Positions 9,579-18,653 of a DNA stretch of 64,000 nucleotides are shown one piece after another. The stretch is taken from positions 1-64,000 of the forward strand of contig CAZMEN010000002.1 of NCBI GenBank assembly GCA_964565335.1, read 5' to 3'. The DNA comes from Litorimonas sp964565335 (lineage in GTDB: Bacteria > Pseudomonadota > Alphaproteobacteria > Caulobacterales > Maricaulaceae). The notes under the pieces were generated by a model. The model had not been told where the DNA came from and made no database searches. It saw nothing but the letters and a program-made list of their open reading frames with translations. The first letter of the stretch is position 1, and the number at the start of each line of letters is the position of its first letter. The position numbers and the translations under genes are program-made.

Positions 9579-10343
9579 TTAACCAATAGGGCGCGGTAAG
9601 GCGCCGATTATTTTCGCTTTGGGGTCTAGATTAGAAACATCCCTCGGCACGGAGTCGAAAAACCCCGGGAGCGTGAATAGATAAAACTCACCTGCTTCGG
9701 CGCGTTTTTCTGCTTCGGAATTAATAGCCCGCAAATCAGCCCTACAAATAATCAATGTATCATCATTGCCAGAAGGTTGAATATCCGCAGTCGCAACAGC
9801 TACTGCCATAGGCCAACCCAATACGCCTGTACGGGGCAATCCCGCCAAAATATGCATATCCGACATCGCTCCACCCGGCCCCAAAGCCGTCCACCAAGTC
9901 TGCATGCCGCCCGGTGACGGCAGAACCGCGACACCTTCAGGATCAGCGTAAGTTGCTGCCAAAGCGCTACTGGCCGTAGGATAGGTATAAGTCGGTATAG
10001 ACGCCCCAAATCGGTCCCTTACCAAAGTCAGAGACGCCATCGAATCGCTTTCTAAAGCCACATGCAGACCCATCGGCCCTTGCATGGCCAGGCTCGCACT
10101 CATGAGCTCCGCCCAGATACGACTGACCAAAGGCCGCGGTGTATCAGATGTCGCTGCCGCCAATTCCCTGACATGGCTGTCTTCGCGGGAGGGTCTCCAA
10201 ACTCGCACACCGGATTTCGCCTGCCTGACAGCATTGGATAATTCAAGTCGTTCTGCGATCAACTTTAAGAGCGCTTTATCCACGCGGTCAATTTCGGCCC
10301 GAACCTGATTAATATCTAAGACATCATTCATGGCTTTTCCCAT
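9579..10343 (-). CDS. Chorismate mutase with extra C-terminal domain
   Basis: Converts chorismate to prephenate for tyrosine and phenylalanine synthesis. The first 95 residues form an AroQ-type helical chorismate mutase: RAEIDRVDKALLKLIAERLEL, then Lys in RQAKSG and the helix RIWAELMSASL. About 150 further residues follow, with a prephenate-dehydratase-like or ACT-like look but no clear catalytic TRF motif; this layout is common in Caulobacter relatives. ATG 10343 and ATG 10331 are both possible starts. The gene is cotranscribed with the downstream tyrC-type gene, which extends a short aromatic amino acid unit. Confidence 0.87.
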   Translation of the reverse strand: MGKAMNDVLDINQVRAEIDRVDKALLKLIAERLELSNAVRQAKSGVRVWRPSREDSHVRELAAATSDTPRPLVSRIWAELMSASLAMQGPMGLHVALESDSMASLTLVRDRFGASIPTYTYPTASSALAATYADPEGVAVLPSPGGMQTWWTALGPGGAMSDMHILAGLPRTGVLGWPMAVAVATADIQPSGNDDTLIICRADLRAINSEAEKRAEAGEFYLFTLPGFFDSVPRDVSNLDPKAKIIGALPRPIG

Positions 10344-10345
10344 CC

Positions 10346-11101
10346 TTAGCGCTCTCTATGCGGGGATGATGTTCGATTGGCAATGGGGGACGTTCCAAAT
10401 CGCGGTACGGCGACGAGAGATTTTACCTTTTCCCCGCGCTTAGGCTCAACATAGAGGCGCTTAATACCTTCCACTAAAATTAATCCCGAAAAACCGGGCC
10501 AAACTGTTTCACCAAAACGTTCCGCTCCCTTTAACAGACCGCTCTTCGCAAAAACCTTCAGAGGCGGCGCGTAGAGTGCGCCGGACCAGATCGTAGGGTG
10601 AAAGCCAACATCGCTCATGGCCCCTCTGATCTGTGTACGAGAAAAGGGACGCCCTGCACCAAACGGGCTTTTATCCGAACGGGCCCATAATCCGGCGCGG
10701 TTGGAGGCGATAATAACAATATGCCCTTCCGGTCGACAAATACGCCACAGCTCACTCATCAGGGACTTTAAGCTCGGGGTTTCTTCAACGCCGTGAACGC
10801 ATAAAATCGTATCAAATGTCGAATCAGAAAAAGGCAGACAGTCCTCTTCGATTAGGCAGGACATAACCCCGCGTTTACCTTTATGCGCCAATGCACCCTG
10901 CCCGCCCGGCATGGCCAAGACAATCCGATTAGCACTTGCTTGGTAAGGGGCCAAATATGGTCCACAAAAGCCAAACCCTAAGACATTTCGGCCAGATAAG
11001 TCCGGCCACAGACTCTTCAGTCTTCGGCTCGCCATATCCCGCGCTGCTTCGCCCAGAGGACTGGCGTAAAACTTCTCAAGCCTGAGGACACTTTCTCGCA
11101 C
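10346..11101 (-). CDS. Class I SAM-dependent methyltransferase
   Basis: A 251-residue putative methyltransferase. The motif I region NVLGFGFCGPYLAPY is a weakened Rossmann SAM loop. LPFSDSTFDTILCVHGVEE matches the post-I acidic and hydrophobic strand typical of Methyltransf_11, followed by LWRICRPEGHIVIIASNR. The start is GTG 11101 with no strong ribosome site. The stop lies three bases before the chorismate mutase start, suggesting one transcript. Substrate unknown. In related genomes a similar gene neighbours the glyoxalase II gene gloB, but none is present here. Confidence 0.78.
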   Translation of the reverse strand: MRESVLRLEKFYASPLGEAARDMASRRLKSLWPDLSGRNVLGFGFCGPYLAPYQASANRIVLAMPGGQGALAHKGKRGVMSCLIEEDCLPFSDSTFDTILCVHGVEETPSLKSLMSELWRICRPEGHIVIIASNRAGLWARSDKSPFGAGRPFSRTQIRGAMSDVGFHPTIWSGALYAPPLKVFAKSGLLKGAERFGETVWPGFSGLILVEGIKRLYVEPKRGEKVKSLVAVPRFGTSPIANRTSSPHRER

Positions 11102-11139
11102 GCATTTATTCTAGCGTGAAACGGCGAGTCTCACAAAGC

Positions 11140-12930
11140 CTATTTAGGGCTGGAATATGAAGGCTCACTCATCGGCATACCGAAGAGGTATCCTTGGAAG
11201 TGATCGACACCAAGACGCCTTAATAGCGCAGCATCGGCAGGATCTTCGACCATTTCCGCCACCGTTTTCACCGAGAAAGTTTGCGCCAAATCCACCATCA
11301 TACGAACAAAGGTTTGCATATGAGATTGAGTAGAAATGCCTTTAATGTGGCTCCCATCAATTTTAATTGTTTCGGCTTCGATGGCCATTAAATTTCTAAA
11401 GCTCGTATGTCCCGATCCAAAGTCATCAATCGCAAAATCACAGCCTAAACTCCGCGCCTCATTGGCAAATTGTGCGGCCAATGACGGGTCATTCAAAGCC
11501 GCCGTTTCAGTAAGTTCTAAGGTGATGCGTTTTGTCGGTTTGCCTAAGGCTTTTAAGGCTTCTAGATACGAAGTCGCCGCTTTCTTATCTTTCACTGTTT
11601 CTGCTGAAACATTTAAAGATACACGTAAAGTTGGATCAGCGATTAACCGAGTTTTTGCAATATCAAAAGCGCGCCGGTCCAGCAAATGAACCAACCTTAG
11701 CTTTTCAGCCGCCATGATAAAACGACCGGCGCTTTCCACTTCGCCTGTGCTCCGCTTCAATCGTAGTAAACATTCATAGTGAGACAGTGTCCCGTCTTGG
11801 GCTGACACAATGGGCTGATAGGCCAGCACAATTCTATCGTTATCCAACGCAGCGGTAATATCAACGGCGCGCAGGCCCTGCGGTTCAATATTTTTCTGCA
11901 GTCCCATTATAGGTTTATAGGCCGCGACAGGCGCGTCATCAGAGACCTGTAAAGCCCGCGAGGTTTGCGCTAATAATGTATCAAGACTCCGCTTGGCTTG
12001 TGGAAAGGATGTATAGGACACCTCTAAATGTAGTTTAATTTTACCCTGCGGCGTCACAAAAGCACGTTCGGACAGAGCGAGTTTAAGGCGTTTGCCGAGA
12101 ACCGCAGGGTCGCCATCGACACCGCCAATACCGAGCACGCCTATTAAGAAATCGCCTTCGCTTGCCCGTCCTGCGCAATCAGGCGTATCTATAATAATCT
12201 TCAAGCGGTCTGCAAAAGCGCAAAGAACACGGTCGCAGGTTTCGTAACCATAAACTGTTTGAATTGTTTCGAGATTTTTTAGGTGCAGGCGAAATAGATA
12301 CCCTTGGGTTTTCAAACGATGCGCAATCATAGACAGATGATTGACGGATTCGAGGAAAGCTTTTTTGTTTGGCAATCCCGTTACAGGATCAGAGTCGGAA
12401 AACTTTACGGCCTTTTCTAAATGCTCTCTATCTTTTGTCACATCTCTTAAGACCCCAAAAATATGATTGTCTCCTACTGCGTCAGCGCTTTGACACAACA
12501 AGGTCATTTCTAAATTTCTGCGGCTCTCATCTGACCTGTGGGAGGAAAAACTCAGAGTGGACTTAGCACCCTCCCAAGTAAGCGCTGTGCGCGCACATTT
12601 CAAAGAGGCTTTATCTTCATCCTCACAATAACTCTGCCAATCAGTCCAATCTTGCGGTAGTTTATGAGGCGGCAATCGCAGAAGGGTTGCCGCTTGCTCG
12701 GGCGAGACCCACTTTACCTTATCTCCATAAATACGGAACGCGCAGGCTCGAAGAAGGTCAAAACCTAAATCCCTGTCGTCTCTGTGGCCCGATTGAGCCT
12801 CTGCCCCTTGCATGCCATTATGCGTCAAGGAGGTGATATCTACTAGGGTATCAACCACGTTTAGGCCGCCCCGAAAAAAGAAAGTGGCGAAAGAGAGAAT
12901 GAGTGAGTCAAAACGCGGGTTACCCCCCAT
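11140..12930 (-). CDS. GGDEF/EAL protein: probable c-di-GMP phosphodiesterase
   Basis: A 596-residue cytoplasmic protein with a PAS-like N-terminal region (about 55-170), a GGDEF domain (175-335) and an EAL domain (355-595). The GGDEF signature is degenerate, reading SEGDF at 257-261, so cyclase activity is doubtful. The EAL domain keeps key residues: ECLLR (E386, in place of EALLR), SLN (N440), ELTE (472-475), IDDFGSG (501-507), KID (523-525), VAEMVE (E559) and QGYLFG (579-584). It should therefore hydrolyse c-di-GMP. The start overlaps the 3' end of the membrane-protein gene upstream, indicating translational coupling and perhaps a shared sensory role. An alternative start is Met40. Confidence 0.9.
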   Translation of the reverse strand: MGGNPRFDSLILSFATFFFRGGLNVVDTLVDITSLTHNGMQGAEAQSGHRDDRDLGFDLLRACAFRIYGDKVKWVSPEQAATLLRLPPHKLPQDWTDWQSYCEDEDKASLKCARTALTWEGAKSTLSFSSHRSDESRRNLEMTLLCQSADAVGDNHIFGVLRDVTKDREHLEKAVKFSDSDPVTGLPNKKAFLESVNHLSMIAHRLKTQGYLFRLHLKNLETIQTVYGYETCDRVLCAFADRLKIIIDTPDCAGRASEGDFLIGVLGIGGVDGDPAVLGKRLKLALSERAFVTPQGKIKLHLEVSYTSFPQAKRSLDTLLAQTSRALQVSDDAPVAAYKPIMGLQKNIEPQGLRAVDITAALDNDRIVLAYQPIVSAQDGTLSHYECLLRLKRSTGEVESAGRFIMAAEKLRLVHLLDRRAFDIAKTRLIADPTLRVSLNVSAETVKDKKAATSYLEALKALGKPTKRITLELTETAALNDPSLAAQFANEARSLGCDFAIDDFGSGHTSFRNLMAIEAETIKIDGSHIKGISTQSHMQTFVRMMVDLAQTFSVKTVAEMVEDPADAALLRRLGVDHFQGYLFGMPMSEPSYSSPK

Positions 12931-13351
12931 CCGTCACAGCAAAATCACGGCGAGCACTAGCAATGGTAACCATAAAGCCGGCCATTACATCCAATAATGC
13001 CATTAAACCAATGAGGAAGAATACAGATGTCCCGAAAGCAGGGAACATTAAGAATTCAACCAAACAAATAATAAATAGGAGCATAGAAAAAGCGTGGTTC
13101 ATTACGGCAGAATGATCGGTGCCCGTGGATTTAATTAATTCAAAAAATAACATCAAAAGAGACAAGGCAATCAACATATGCCCGGGTGTGATAAGCCATA
13201 GCGAGCCAGATATCATATCAACGGCCAGAAAGTCCTGATCCAAACGCGCCCGCACTTGTTCAGCTGATGCAAAAGTAGACCCGCTAATTGCGACCACGTT
13301 ATAAAGCGCTACAGGAATAATCATGAGGGGAAAAACGAGAAAGAACCGCAT
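12920..13351 (-). CDS. Four-helix membrane protein upstream of the EAL gene
   Basis: A 143-residue integral membrane protein with four predicted helices (about 2-24, 50-72, 85-103 and 108-130), no signal peptide beyond the first helix and no known motif. The helix 1-2 loop is 25 residues and charged. Its stop codon lies 11 bases inside the downstream GGDEF/EAL gene, so the two are translationally coupled and may work together. Function unknown. The 134 bp upstream is AT-rich and is the likely promoter region, with scattered TTAA half-sites but no full CtrA site. Confidence 0.75.
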   Translation of the reverse strand: MRFFLVFPLMIIPVALYNVVAISGSTFASAEQVRARLDQDFLAVDMISGSLWLITPGHMLIALSLLMLFFELIKSTGTDHSAVMNHAFSMLLFIICLVEFLMFPAFGTSVFFLIGLMALLDVMAGFMVTIASARRDFAVTDGG

Positions 13352-13485
13352 CTCTTATCACTCCTCGCAAATATCAGGCGACAAAATCGCTCTAGGTTAA
13401 AACTTAAGACTTTCTAAAGGATAATGGCTTGCAAAAGGTTAACACAGGAGCATTTTCTCGCAAAGTTCTGAAGCATTTTCTTGGA

Positions 13486-14244
13486 TTATAACTCATCCCA
13501 ACCTTGCGGATTTTTTGCCCGCTTATTGAGCCACATCACACCCCGTAAATCGGAAAAAGACACCATTAATCGCCCGAAATTTGTATATTTTGACTCGCCT
13601 GCTATTCGCGCCCTGTGGCTCACGTCGGCAAATTCAATGTCGTATCCCTCCCGCAACATCAATGCAGGAATATAGCGATGGATGTGATCAAAATAAGGAA
13701 GCCGCAAAAAAGCTTCACGGTTAAAAACTTTAATGCCGCATCCTGTATCATCCGCCTCATCTTTCAAGAGCTTTTTACGAATGCCATTGGCCCATTTCGA
13801 CGCCCATAATTTTGCTTTGCTATCTTGGCGTTTCATCCGACGGCCACCCACCAACATAAGGGTCTCAGGTCTGTTTTCACGTAAAAATTGATTGCGCAAT
13901 TTCGGTAAATCGGCAGGGTTGTTTTGCCCATCACCATCCAATGTGGCGATTAGCTCCGACTTCGCCGCCAGAATACCCGAGCGTAAAGCCCGTGATTGTC
14001 CGGCATTGGCGCGGTGACTTAACACGCGTAATTCTGGATATGCCTTTTTCAGCTCTGACAGTTCAGCCGCTGTTTCATCTGTACTCGCGTCGTTTACGAA
14101 AATCATCTCATAGGGTGTCGCGAATAAAGCCTGCGCGATTTCTCCGACGAGTTGGGTGACATTCTCGGCCTCATTGTAAACCGGAACGACGACAGAGATT
14201 TGCAAAGCTTCACCAGCCCCAAGATTTTTTTGCGCAATTGACAT
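13486..14244 (-). CDS. Family 2 glycosyltransferase (polyprenyl-phosphate type)
   Basis: A 252-residue GT-A glycosyltransferase of the dolichol-phosphate mannosyltransferase/ArnC-like group. Motifs: the nucleotide-binding start SVVVPVYNEAENV (17-29), VNDASTDET and the metal-binding DGDGQNNPADLP (103-114). No C-terminal membrane helices are present. It is divergent from an ArnT-like membrane transferase at 14406. In this common pairing the GT2 loads a sugar on undecaprenyl phosphate and the GT-C enzyme transfers it to an envelope acceptor; the exact sugar cannot be inferred. AGAGAGG lies just upstream of the start. Confidence 0.88.
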   Translation of the reverse strand: MSIAQKNLGAGEALQISVVVPVYNEAENVTQLVGEIAQALFATPYEMIFVNDASTDETAAELSELKKAYPELRVLSHRANAGQSRALRSGILAAKSELIATLDGDGQNNPADLPKLRNQFLRENRPETLMLVGGRRMKRQDSKAKLWASKWANGIRKKLLKDEADDTGCGIKVFNREAFLRLPYFDHIHRYIPALMLREGYDIEFADVSHRARIAGESKYTNFGRLMVSFSDLRGVMWLNKRAKNPQGWDEL

Positions 14245-14405
14245 GACCTCTCTTTCGCATGACAGGTGAGCGCTTTCAATTCACATAAGCGGTGTGACGC
14301 ATCACAGAGCGTAGCGAATTGTAACGCCCCTTCCATAAACGCGGATGTAACTTTGTCATAATAATTTACGCGACATCTCTGCCCACTCTGCGCTAATACC
14401 CCTCT

Positions 14406-16133
14406 ATGCGAGCTGGGGCGTCACCACTATTTTCATTCAGGCAGAAAGGGCATGTCCTATGTCTGCTTCTGTTGATTCTGTCTGTCGCCCTACCGGGTCT
14501 GGCGACCTTGTCTGTTATTGATCGCGATGAAGCCCGATTCGCTCAAGCCAGTGTGCAAATGGCGGAAAGCGGAGATCTTCTAAATATCCGTTTCCAAGAC
14601 GAGGCGCGAAACAAGAAACCTGCCGGAATTTATTGGCTTCAAACTACCGCAATTAAGGCTCTGTCAAAAGATGGTGAGCGTGAAATTTGGGTACAGCGCC
14701 TGCCTTCCGTTTTGGGCGCCTTAATCGCCGTACTTGCAACATATTGGGGAGGCGCCAAACTCATCGGAAGAGAGCCTGCTTTCATCGGTGCGGCTGCCCT
14801 TGCCCTCTCTATGATGATGGTATTCGAAGCCCATATCGCCAAGACCGATGCCATGCTCTGCGGGCTTGCTGCTCTGTGTTTTGCCTCCCTCGCTCATATT
14901 CGGCACACACCCTCAGGGTTATCACTTTGGAGACCGCGGCCCACCGTCTGGCTTTTCTGGTTCGCTTTCAGCGGCTCGATTCTAATTAAAGGCCCTGTTG
15001 TCCCCACACTCGTTGCACTCTCTTGCACTACACTTTTAATTTGGGAGCGACGAGGTTACGGAATTCGGCAACTCATTAATATTCCGGCAATAACACTATC
15101 CCTGCTTTTATTTGTGCCTTGGGCCATTGCCATCGGTGTTGAGACAAATGGAGCCTTCTTCAGCGAAAGCCTTGGGGATGATCTGGGCGGCAAGATTGTT
15201 AGCACCCAGGAAAGCCATGCCGGCCCGCCTGGCTATTACCTTGCCTTTATCAATCTTATACTCTGGCCTGCAACGCTTCTCCTCTTGCCTGCTTTTACTT
15301 TTGTCCTCCACACTCTGAAAACCAATATAAACCCTAAGGCTTCAATTACGAAGTTAACCCGGCTTTGTGTAGCGTGGATTATTCCCTTTTGGATTTTGAT
15401 CGAATTGATGCCAACGAAACTGCCGCATTATGTTCTCCCCCTCTTTCCGGCGCTTTGCTTGCTGATTGGGTTGACGGCAAGCGCTCTCTTTCGGGAGAAT
15501 GAATTTGGCAGATCGCGCCGTATCAGTGCGGTTCTTTTTCTTATCGTTAATTTCGCTTTCATTGTCGCTTTGGCAACAGGTTTGACACTTTATGCAGATT
15601 TTGCACCTAAGGCTTTAATTTTTGCAGGACTGGGATTGGGAGGCATAACGGCTGTCATTTCTGCGGCGTCTTTATGGAGACGGAAGATTGAGACGTCCCT
15701 TCTCGCTGCGGCTTTGTCTGCGATTGTCATGAATGGAACCGCCTATAGTCTGATATTGCCTAATTTGACCGATTTACGTTTGGCAAACCAATTAGTTGAT
15801 GCATTTGACGCCAATGATGTAGCTTTACCTAGAGAGGGCGGGCCTGTTGTGCAGGCCTTGAATTTTACAGAACCAAGCCTTGTTTACAATTTCGGCAAAG
15901 ACATTAGGCTCGGAGATCAAACGCGGTTGGAGGTTTCCGAAACATGGGAAACGGGACGTATTTTCATCGTCGATACGCTCCATAAAAAAGGGGATGTTTG
16001 GGCTCAATTTCAAGCGGCGCAAACACAACAAAAGGCCTGCACCGCTGAATTATCGCGCATCGAAGGAATGAATTATTCCCGCGGCGACACTGTCGATTTA
16101 CGCGTCATAAAAGTCATCCAATGCACAAATTAA
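14406..16133 (+). CDS. ArnT-like GT-C glycosyltransferase
   Basis: A 575-residue multi-spanning membrane glycosyltransferase of the PMT/ArnT superfamily. The first external loop carries the catalytic-type motif DRDEARFAQ (39-47) and downstream NKKPAGIYWLQ, both typical of ArnT-like enzymes that move a sugar from undecaprenyl phosphate to lipid A or another envelope acceptor. About a dozen hydrophobic helices follow, then a C-terminal soluble region. It is divergent from the GT2 gene, with 160 bp between them that presumably holds both promoters. It ends 10 bp from the convergent thrS gene. The substrate is inferred from family and neighbour only. Confidence 0.88.
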   Translation: MRAGASPLFSFRQKGHVLCLLLLILSVALPGLATLSVIDRDEARFAQASVQMAESGDLLNIRFQDEARNKKPAGIYWLQTTAIKALSKDGEREIWVQRLPSVLGALIAVLATYWGGAKLIGREPAFIGAAALALSMMMVFEAHIAKTDAMLCGLAALCFASLAHIRHTPSGLSLWRPRPTVWLFWFAFSGSILIKGPVVPTLVALSCTTLLIWERRGYGIRQLINIPAITLSLLLFVPWAIAIGVETNGAFFSESLGDDLGGKIVSTQESHAGPPGYYLAFINLILWPATLLLLPAFTFVLHTLKTNINPKASITKLTRLCVAWIIPFWILIELMPTKLPHYVLPLFPALCLLIGLTASALFRENEFGRSRRISAVLFLIVNFAFIVALATGLTLYADFAPKALIFAGLGLGGITAVISAASLWRRKIETSLLAAALSAIVMNGTAYSLILPNLTDLRLANQLVDAFDANDVALPREGGPVVQALNFTEPSLVYNFGKDIRLGDQTRLEVSETWETGRIFIVDTLHKKGDVWAQFQAAQTQQKACTAELSRIEGMNYSRGDTVDLRVIKVIQCTN

Positions 16134-16143
16134 GGCGATGAAT

Positions 16144-18081
16144 TCAACGCTTCAAATCTGGGGCTAAGGCCTCATGCGATAAGGTTTCAATCGCTTTGTC
16201 CAGATCTAAAATTGTCTGGTCGCGACTACCCAAGCGGCGCAAAGCCACTTTGCCTTCTTCAGCCTCTTTCATACCGACAACGGCAATGACGGGGATTTTA
16301 CGGTCCGCAGACAGTTCTCTAATTTTGTAGTTAATCTTCTCATTGCGCAAATCCGTTTCCACACGCAGACCCGCCGACCGCATTTTCTCGGCAACCTCTT
16401 CTGCGTACCCATCGGCACTGCCTGTAATTGTTGCAATCACGACTTGAGTAGGCGCAAGCCAGAGCGGGAAACGGCCTGCATAATTCTCAATCAAAATTCC
16501 GATAAAACGTTCCATTGAACCCAAAATCGCGCGGTGGAGCATAACGGGTACATGGCGCTGATCATCTTCGCCGATAAAACTCGCGCTTAACCGATCTGGT
16601 ACGACAAAGTCGACTTGTAATGTCCCGCATTGCCAATCACGCCCGATCGCGTCCCGCAGAACAAATTCGAGCTTCGGGCCATAAAAAGCGCCCTCGCCAG
16701 GATTAAGCTCAACTTCAAGTCCTGCAGCTTTGACGGCGTCCATCAGCGCGGTCTCAGATTTATCCCATGTGGCATCTGTCCCTGCGCGGGTCTCGGGACG
16801 ATCAGAGAACTTCACTTTCAATCCCTCAAAACCAAAATCATCATAAACAGATTTCAAAAGCGTGATGAAATGCTCTGTCTCTTCCGTAATCTGATCTTCG
16901 GAACAGAAAATATGACCATCATCTTGGGTAAAGCCGCGCACGCGCATAATACCATGCAAAGCGCCCGTTGGTTCATTCCGGTGACAACAGCCAAATTCTG
17001 CCATACGCAAAGGTAAATCGCGATAAGACTTCATACCCTGATTGAAAATTTGCACATGGGCTGGACAGTTCATCGGCTTAAGCGCATGGACTTCTTCGTG
17101 GCTGCCATGTTTAACTTTAGAGACAAACATATTCTCACGAAATTTGTCCCAATGCCCGCTTTCTTGCCAAAGCTTATTATTTATCAAGAGCGGTGTTTTA
17201 ACTTCTTGATAGCCCGCGCCCTGCGTACGCCGGCGAATATAATCTTCGACCTGTCGCCAAAGCGTCGCCCCATTATCATGCCAAAACACCATGCCTTGGG
17301 CCTCTGGCTGCATATGAAATAATTCCAATTGCCTTCCAAGGCGGCGATGATCGCGGCGTTCTGCTTCCTCTAAACGGTTTAGATGCGCGTCCAGCTCTTC
17401 CTGACTGCGCCACGCTGTGCCGTAAATCCGTTGAAGCTGAGTCTTGGTCGAATCTCCGCGCCAATATGCGCCCGCGACTTTCATTAATTTAAACGCTTTT
17501 CCGATTTTACCTGTACTTGGCAAATGCGGCCCGAGGCACAGATCAAACCATTTACCTTGGCGATAAATTGTAATGGTCTCGTCTTCGGGTAAATCCTCGA
17601 TGAGCTCGGCTTTGAATTCTTCGCCCATATCCCGGAACAGCTTTATCGCGTCATTACGGCCCCAAACTTCGCGCTCAAATTTATTATTCTGATTGATGAT
17701 AAAGGCCATTTTCTTTTCAATGGCGGCAAAATCCTCATTAGAGAAAGGCTCATCCCGATAAAAATCATAGTAGAAACCGTTCTCAATCACGGGGCCAATT
17801 GTGACTTGTGTGCCCGGGAAAAGTTCCTGCACGGCTTCGGCCAGAACATGCGCCGCATCATGACGGATTAATTCTAGGCCTTCGGCGTCCTCCGCTGTGA
17901 CCAATTCAATATTCGCATCACTCTCAATCGGCAGGCTGGCATCAACCAATTTACCGTCCAATTTTGCGGCCAGAACTTTTTTTGCCAGACCCTTAGAGAT
18001 ACCTTTGGCGACTGCCATCGCCGTGGTGCCGCTATCATAGTTGCGTATTGCGCCATCAGGAAATGTCAAATTGACTGTCAT
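16144..18081 (-). CDS. thrS: Threonyl-tRNA synthetase
   Basis: Charges tRNA-Thr with threonine and edits mischarged serine. At 645 residues it is full length. Domains in order are TGS (1-61), the editing domain with HDAAH and related His/Cys residues, the class II catalytic core and the anticodon-binding C-terminus from about 540. Core motifs visible are ALKPMNCPAHVQIF (zinc Cys), HRNEPTGALHGIMRVRGFTQDDGHIF (motif 2 and zinc His) and VMLHRAILGSMERF (zinc His and motif 3). The start ATG 18081 overlaps the yidD stop by four bases, so the genes are coupled. Confidence 0.97.
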   Translation of the reverse strand: MTVNLTFPDGAIRNYDSGTTAMAVAKGISKGLAKKVLAAKLDGKLVDASLPIESDANIELVTAEDAEGLELIRHDAAHVLAEAVQELFPGTQVTIGPVIENGFYYDFYRDEPFSNEDFAAIEKKMAFIINQNNKFEREVWGRNDAIKLFRDMGEEFKAELIEDLPEDETITIYRQGKWFDLCLGPHLPSTGKIGKAFKLMKVAGAYWRGDSTKTQLQRIYGTAWRSQEELDAHLNRLEEAERRDHRRLGRQLELFHMQPEAQGMVFWHDNGATLWRQVEDYIRRRTQGAGYQEVKTPLLINNKLWQESGHWDKFRENMFVSKVKHGSHEEVHALKPMNCPAHVQIFNQGMKSYRDLPLRMAEFGCCHRNEPTGALHGIMRVRGFTQDDGHIFCSEDQITEETEHFITLLKSVYDDFGFEGLKVKFSDRPETRAGTDATWDKSETALMDAVKAAGLEVELNPGEGAFYGPKLEFVLRDAIGRDWQCGTLQVDFVVPDRLSASFIGEDDQRHVPVMLHRAILGSMERFIGILIENYAGRFPLWLAPTQVVIATITGSADGYAEEVAEKMRSAGLRVETDLRNEKINYKIRELSADRKIPVIAVVGMKEAEEGKVALRRLGSRDQTILDLDKAIETLSHEALAPDLKR

Positions 18082-18410
18082 GGTTTATCCGTATTTCTCG
18101 GGTCGTTATTCGTACCGCGCCAAAGACCATATCGCCACGGCGCCCATAAAGGCGCCTTCGTAATATGTTCGGGCACATTATCAACCCCGCTTGTGCTCCC
18201 AAACCAGCGAATTGGGTGACATCGTAATAATCGCGCAAGCGTCATCCACCCTCCAGGCCAAGGGCCATGCCGCTGAATCGCTTCCATCGAATAGGCTGAG
18301 CAAGACGGATAATGCCGACACTTTACGCCAAATAATGATAAAAACGGCGAGATATAGCGCCGATACACCCAGAGCAAGCCAAGCATGGGATATGAAAACA
18401 GTTTTCGCAC
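18078..18410 (-). CDS. yidD: Membrane protein insertion efficiency factor YidD
   Basis: A 110-residue member of the YidD (UPF0161) family, which assists YidC-dependent membrane insertion at the inner face of the membrane. The diagnostic pattern is seen: an amphipathic N-terminus with YRRYISP, then CRHYPSCSAYSMEAIQRHG with the two conserved Cys, and GGWMTLARLLRCHP. The C-terminus is about 35 residues longer than the minimal family. The start is GTG 18410 with no clear Shine-Dalgarno; Met9 is an alternative. In relatives this gene normally follows a NifU-like gene directly. Here a DUF5060 lipoprotein gene and 243 bp of non-coding DNA intervene. Confidence 0.93.
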   Translation of the reverse strand: MRKLFSYPMLGLLWVYRRYISPFLSLFGVKCRHYPSCSAYSMEAIQRHGPWPGGWMTLARLLRCHPIRWFGSTSGVDNVPEHITKAPLWAPWRYGLWRGTNNDPRNTDKP

Positions 18411-18653
18411 AAGGTAAGGACTAAACCCTTTTTAACGCCTTGGGTAGCGCCCAGAATTCTTTGGTCAAATCCAACCATCCGCGTAACCCACCAACCGAAC
18501 ATCGCTCTGCGAAACAGAGGTAACAAAGATGCCTCTATCCGAGTAACCATTTGCGGTCTGCCCCGAAAGGGAACGTATGGACGCTACCGTCGAATTGTGG
18601 CCCGCCCGATTCTTCAGTTCAACTCGAAATCCAGTACCAAGCCAATTTACCGT
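18411..18653. other. Non-coding stretch between yidD and the DUF5060 gene
   Basis: I find no convincing gene here. On the minus strand a five-base stem (AGAGG/CCTCT) is present without a following U-run. This DNA must carry the yidD-thrS promoter if the DUF5060 gene is transcribed separately. Confidence 0.5.

Noticed and set aside
11140..12930. Active diguanylate cyclase
   Set aside because: GGDEF replaced by SEGDF, so cyclase activity was not called; only the EAL domain is considered catalytic.
13398..13407. TTAA repeats before the four-helix membrane protein gene
   Set aside because: Spacing of three and no partner at seven bases; not a full CtrA site.
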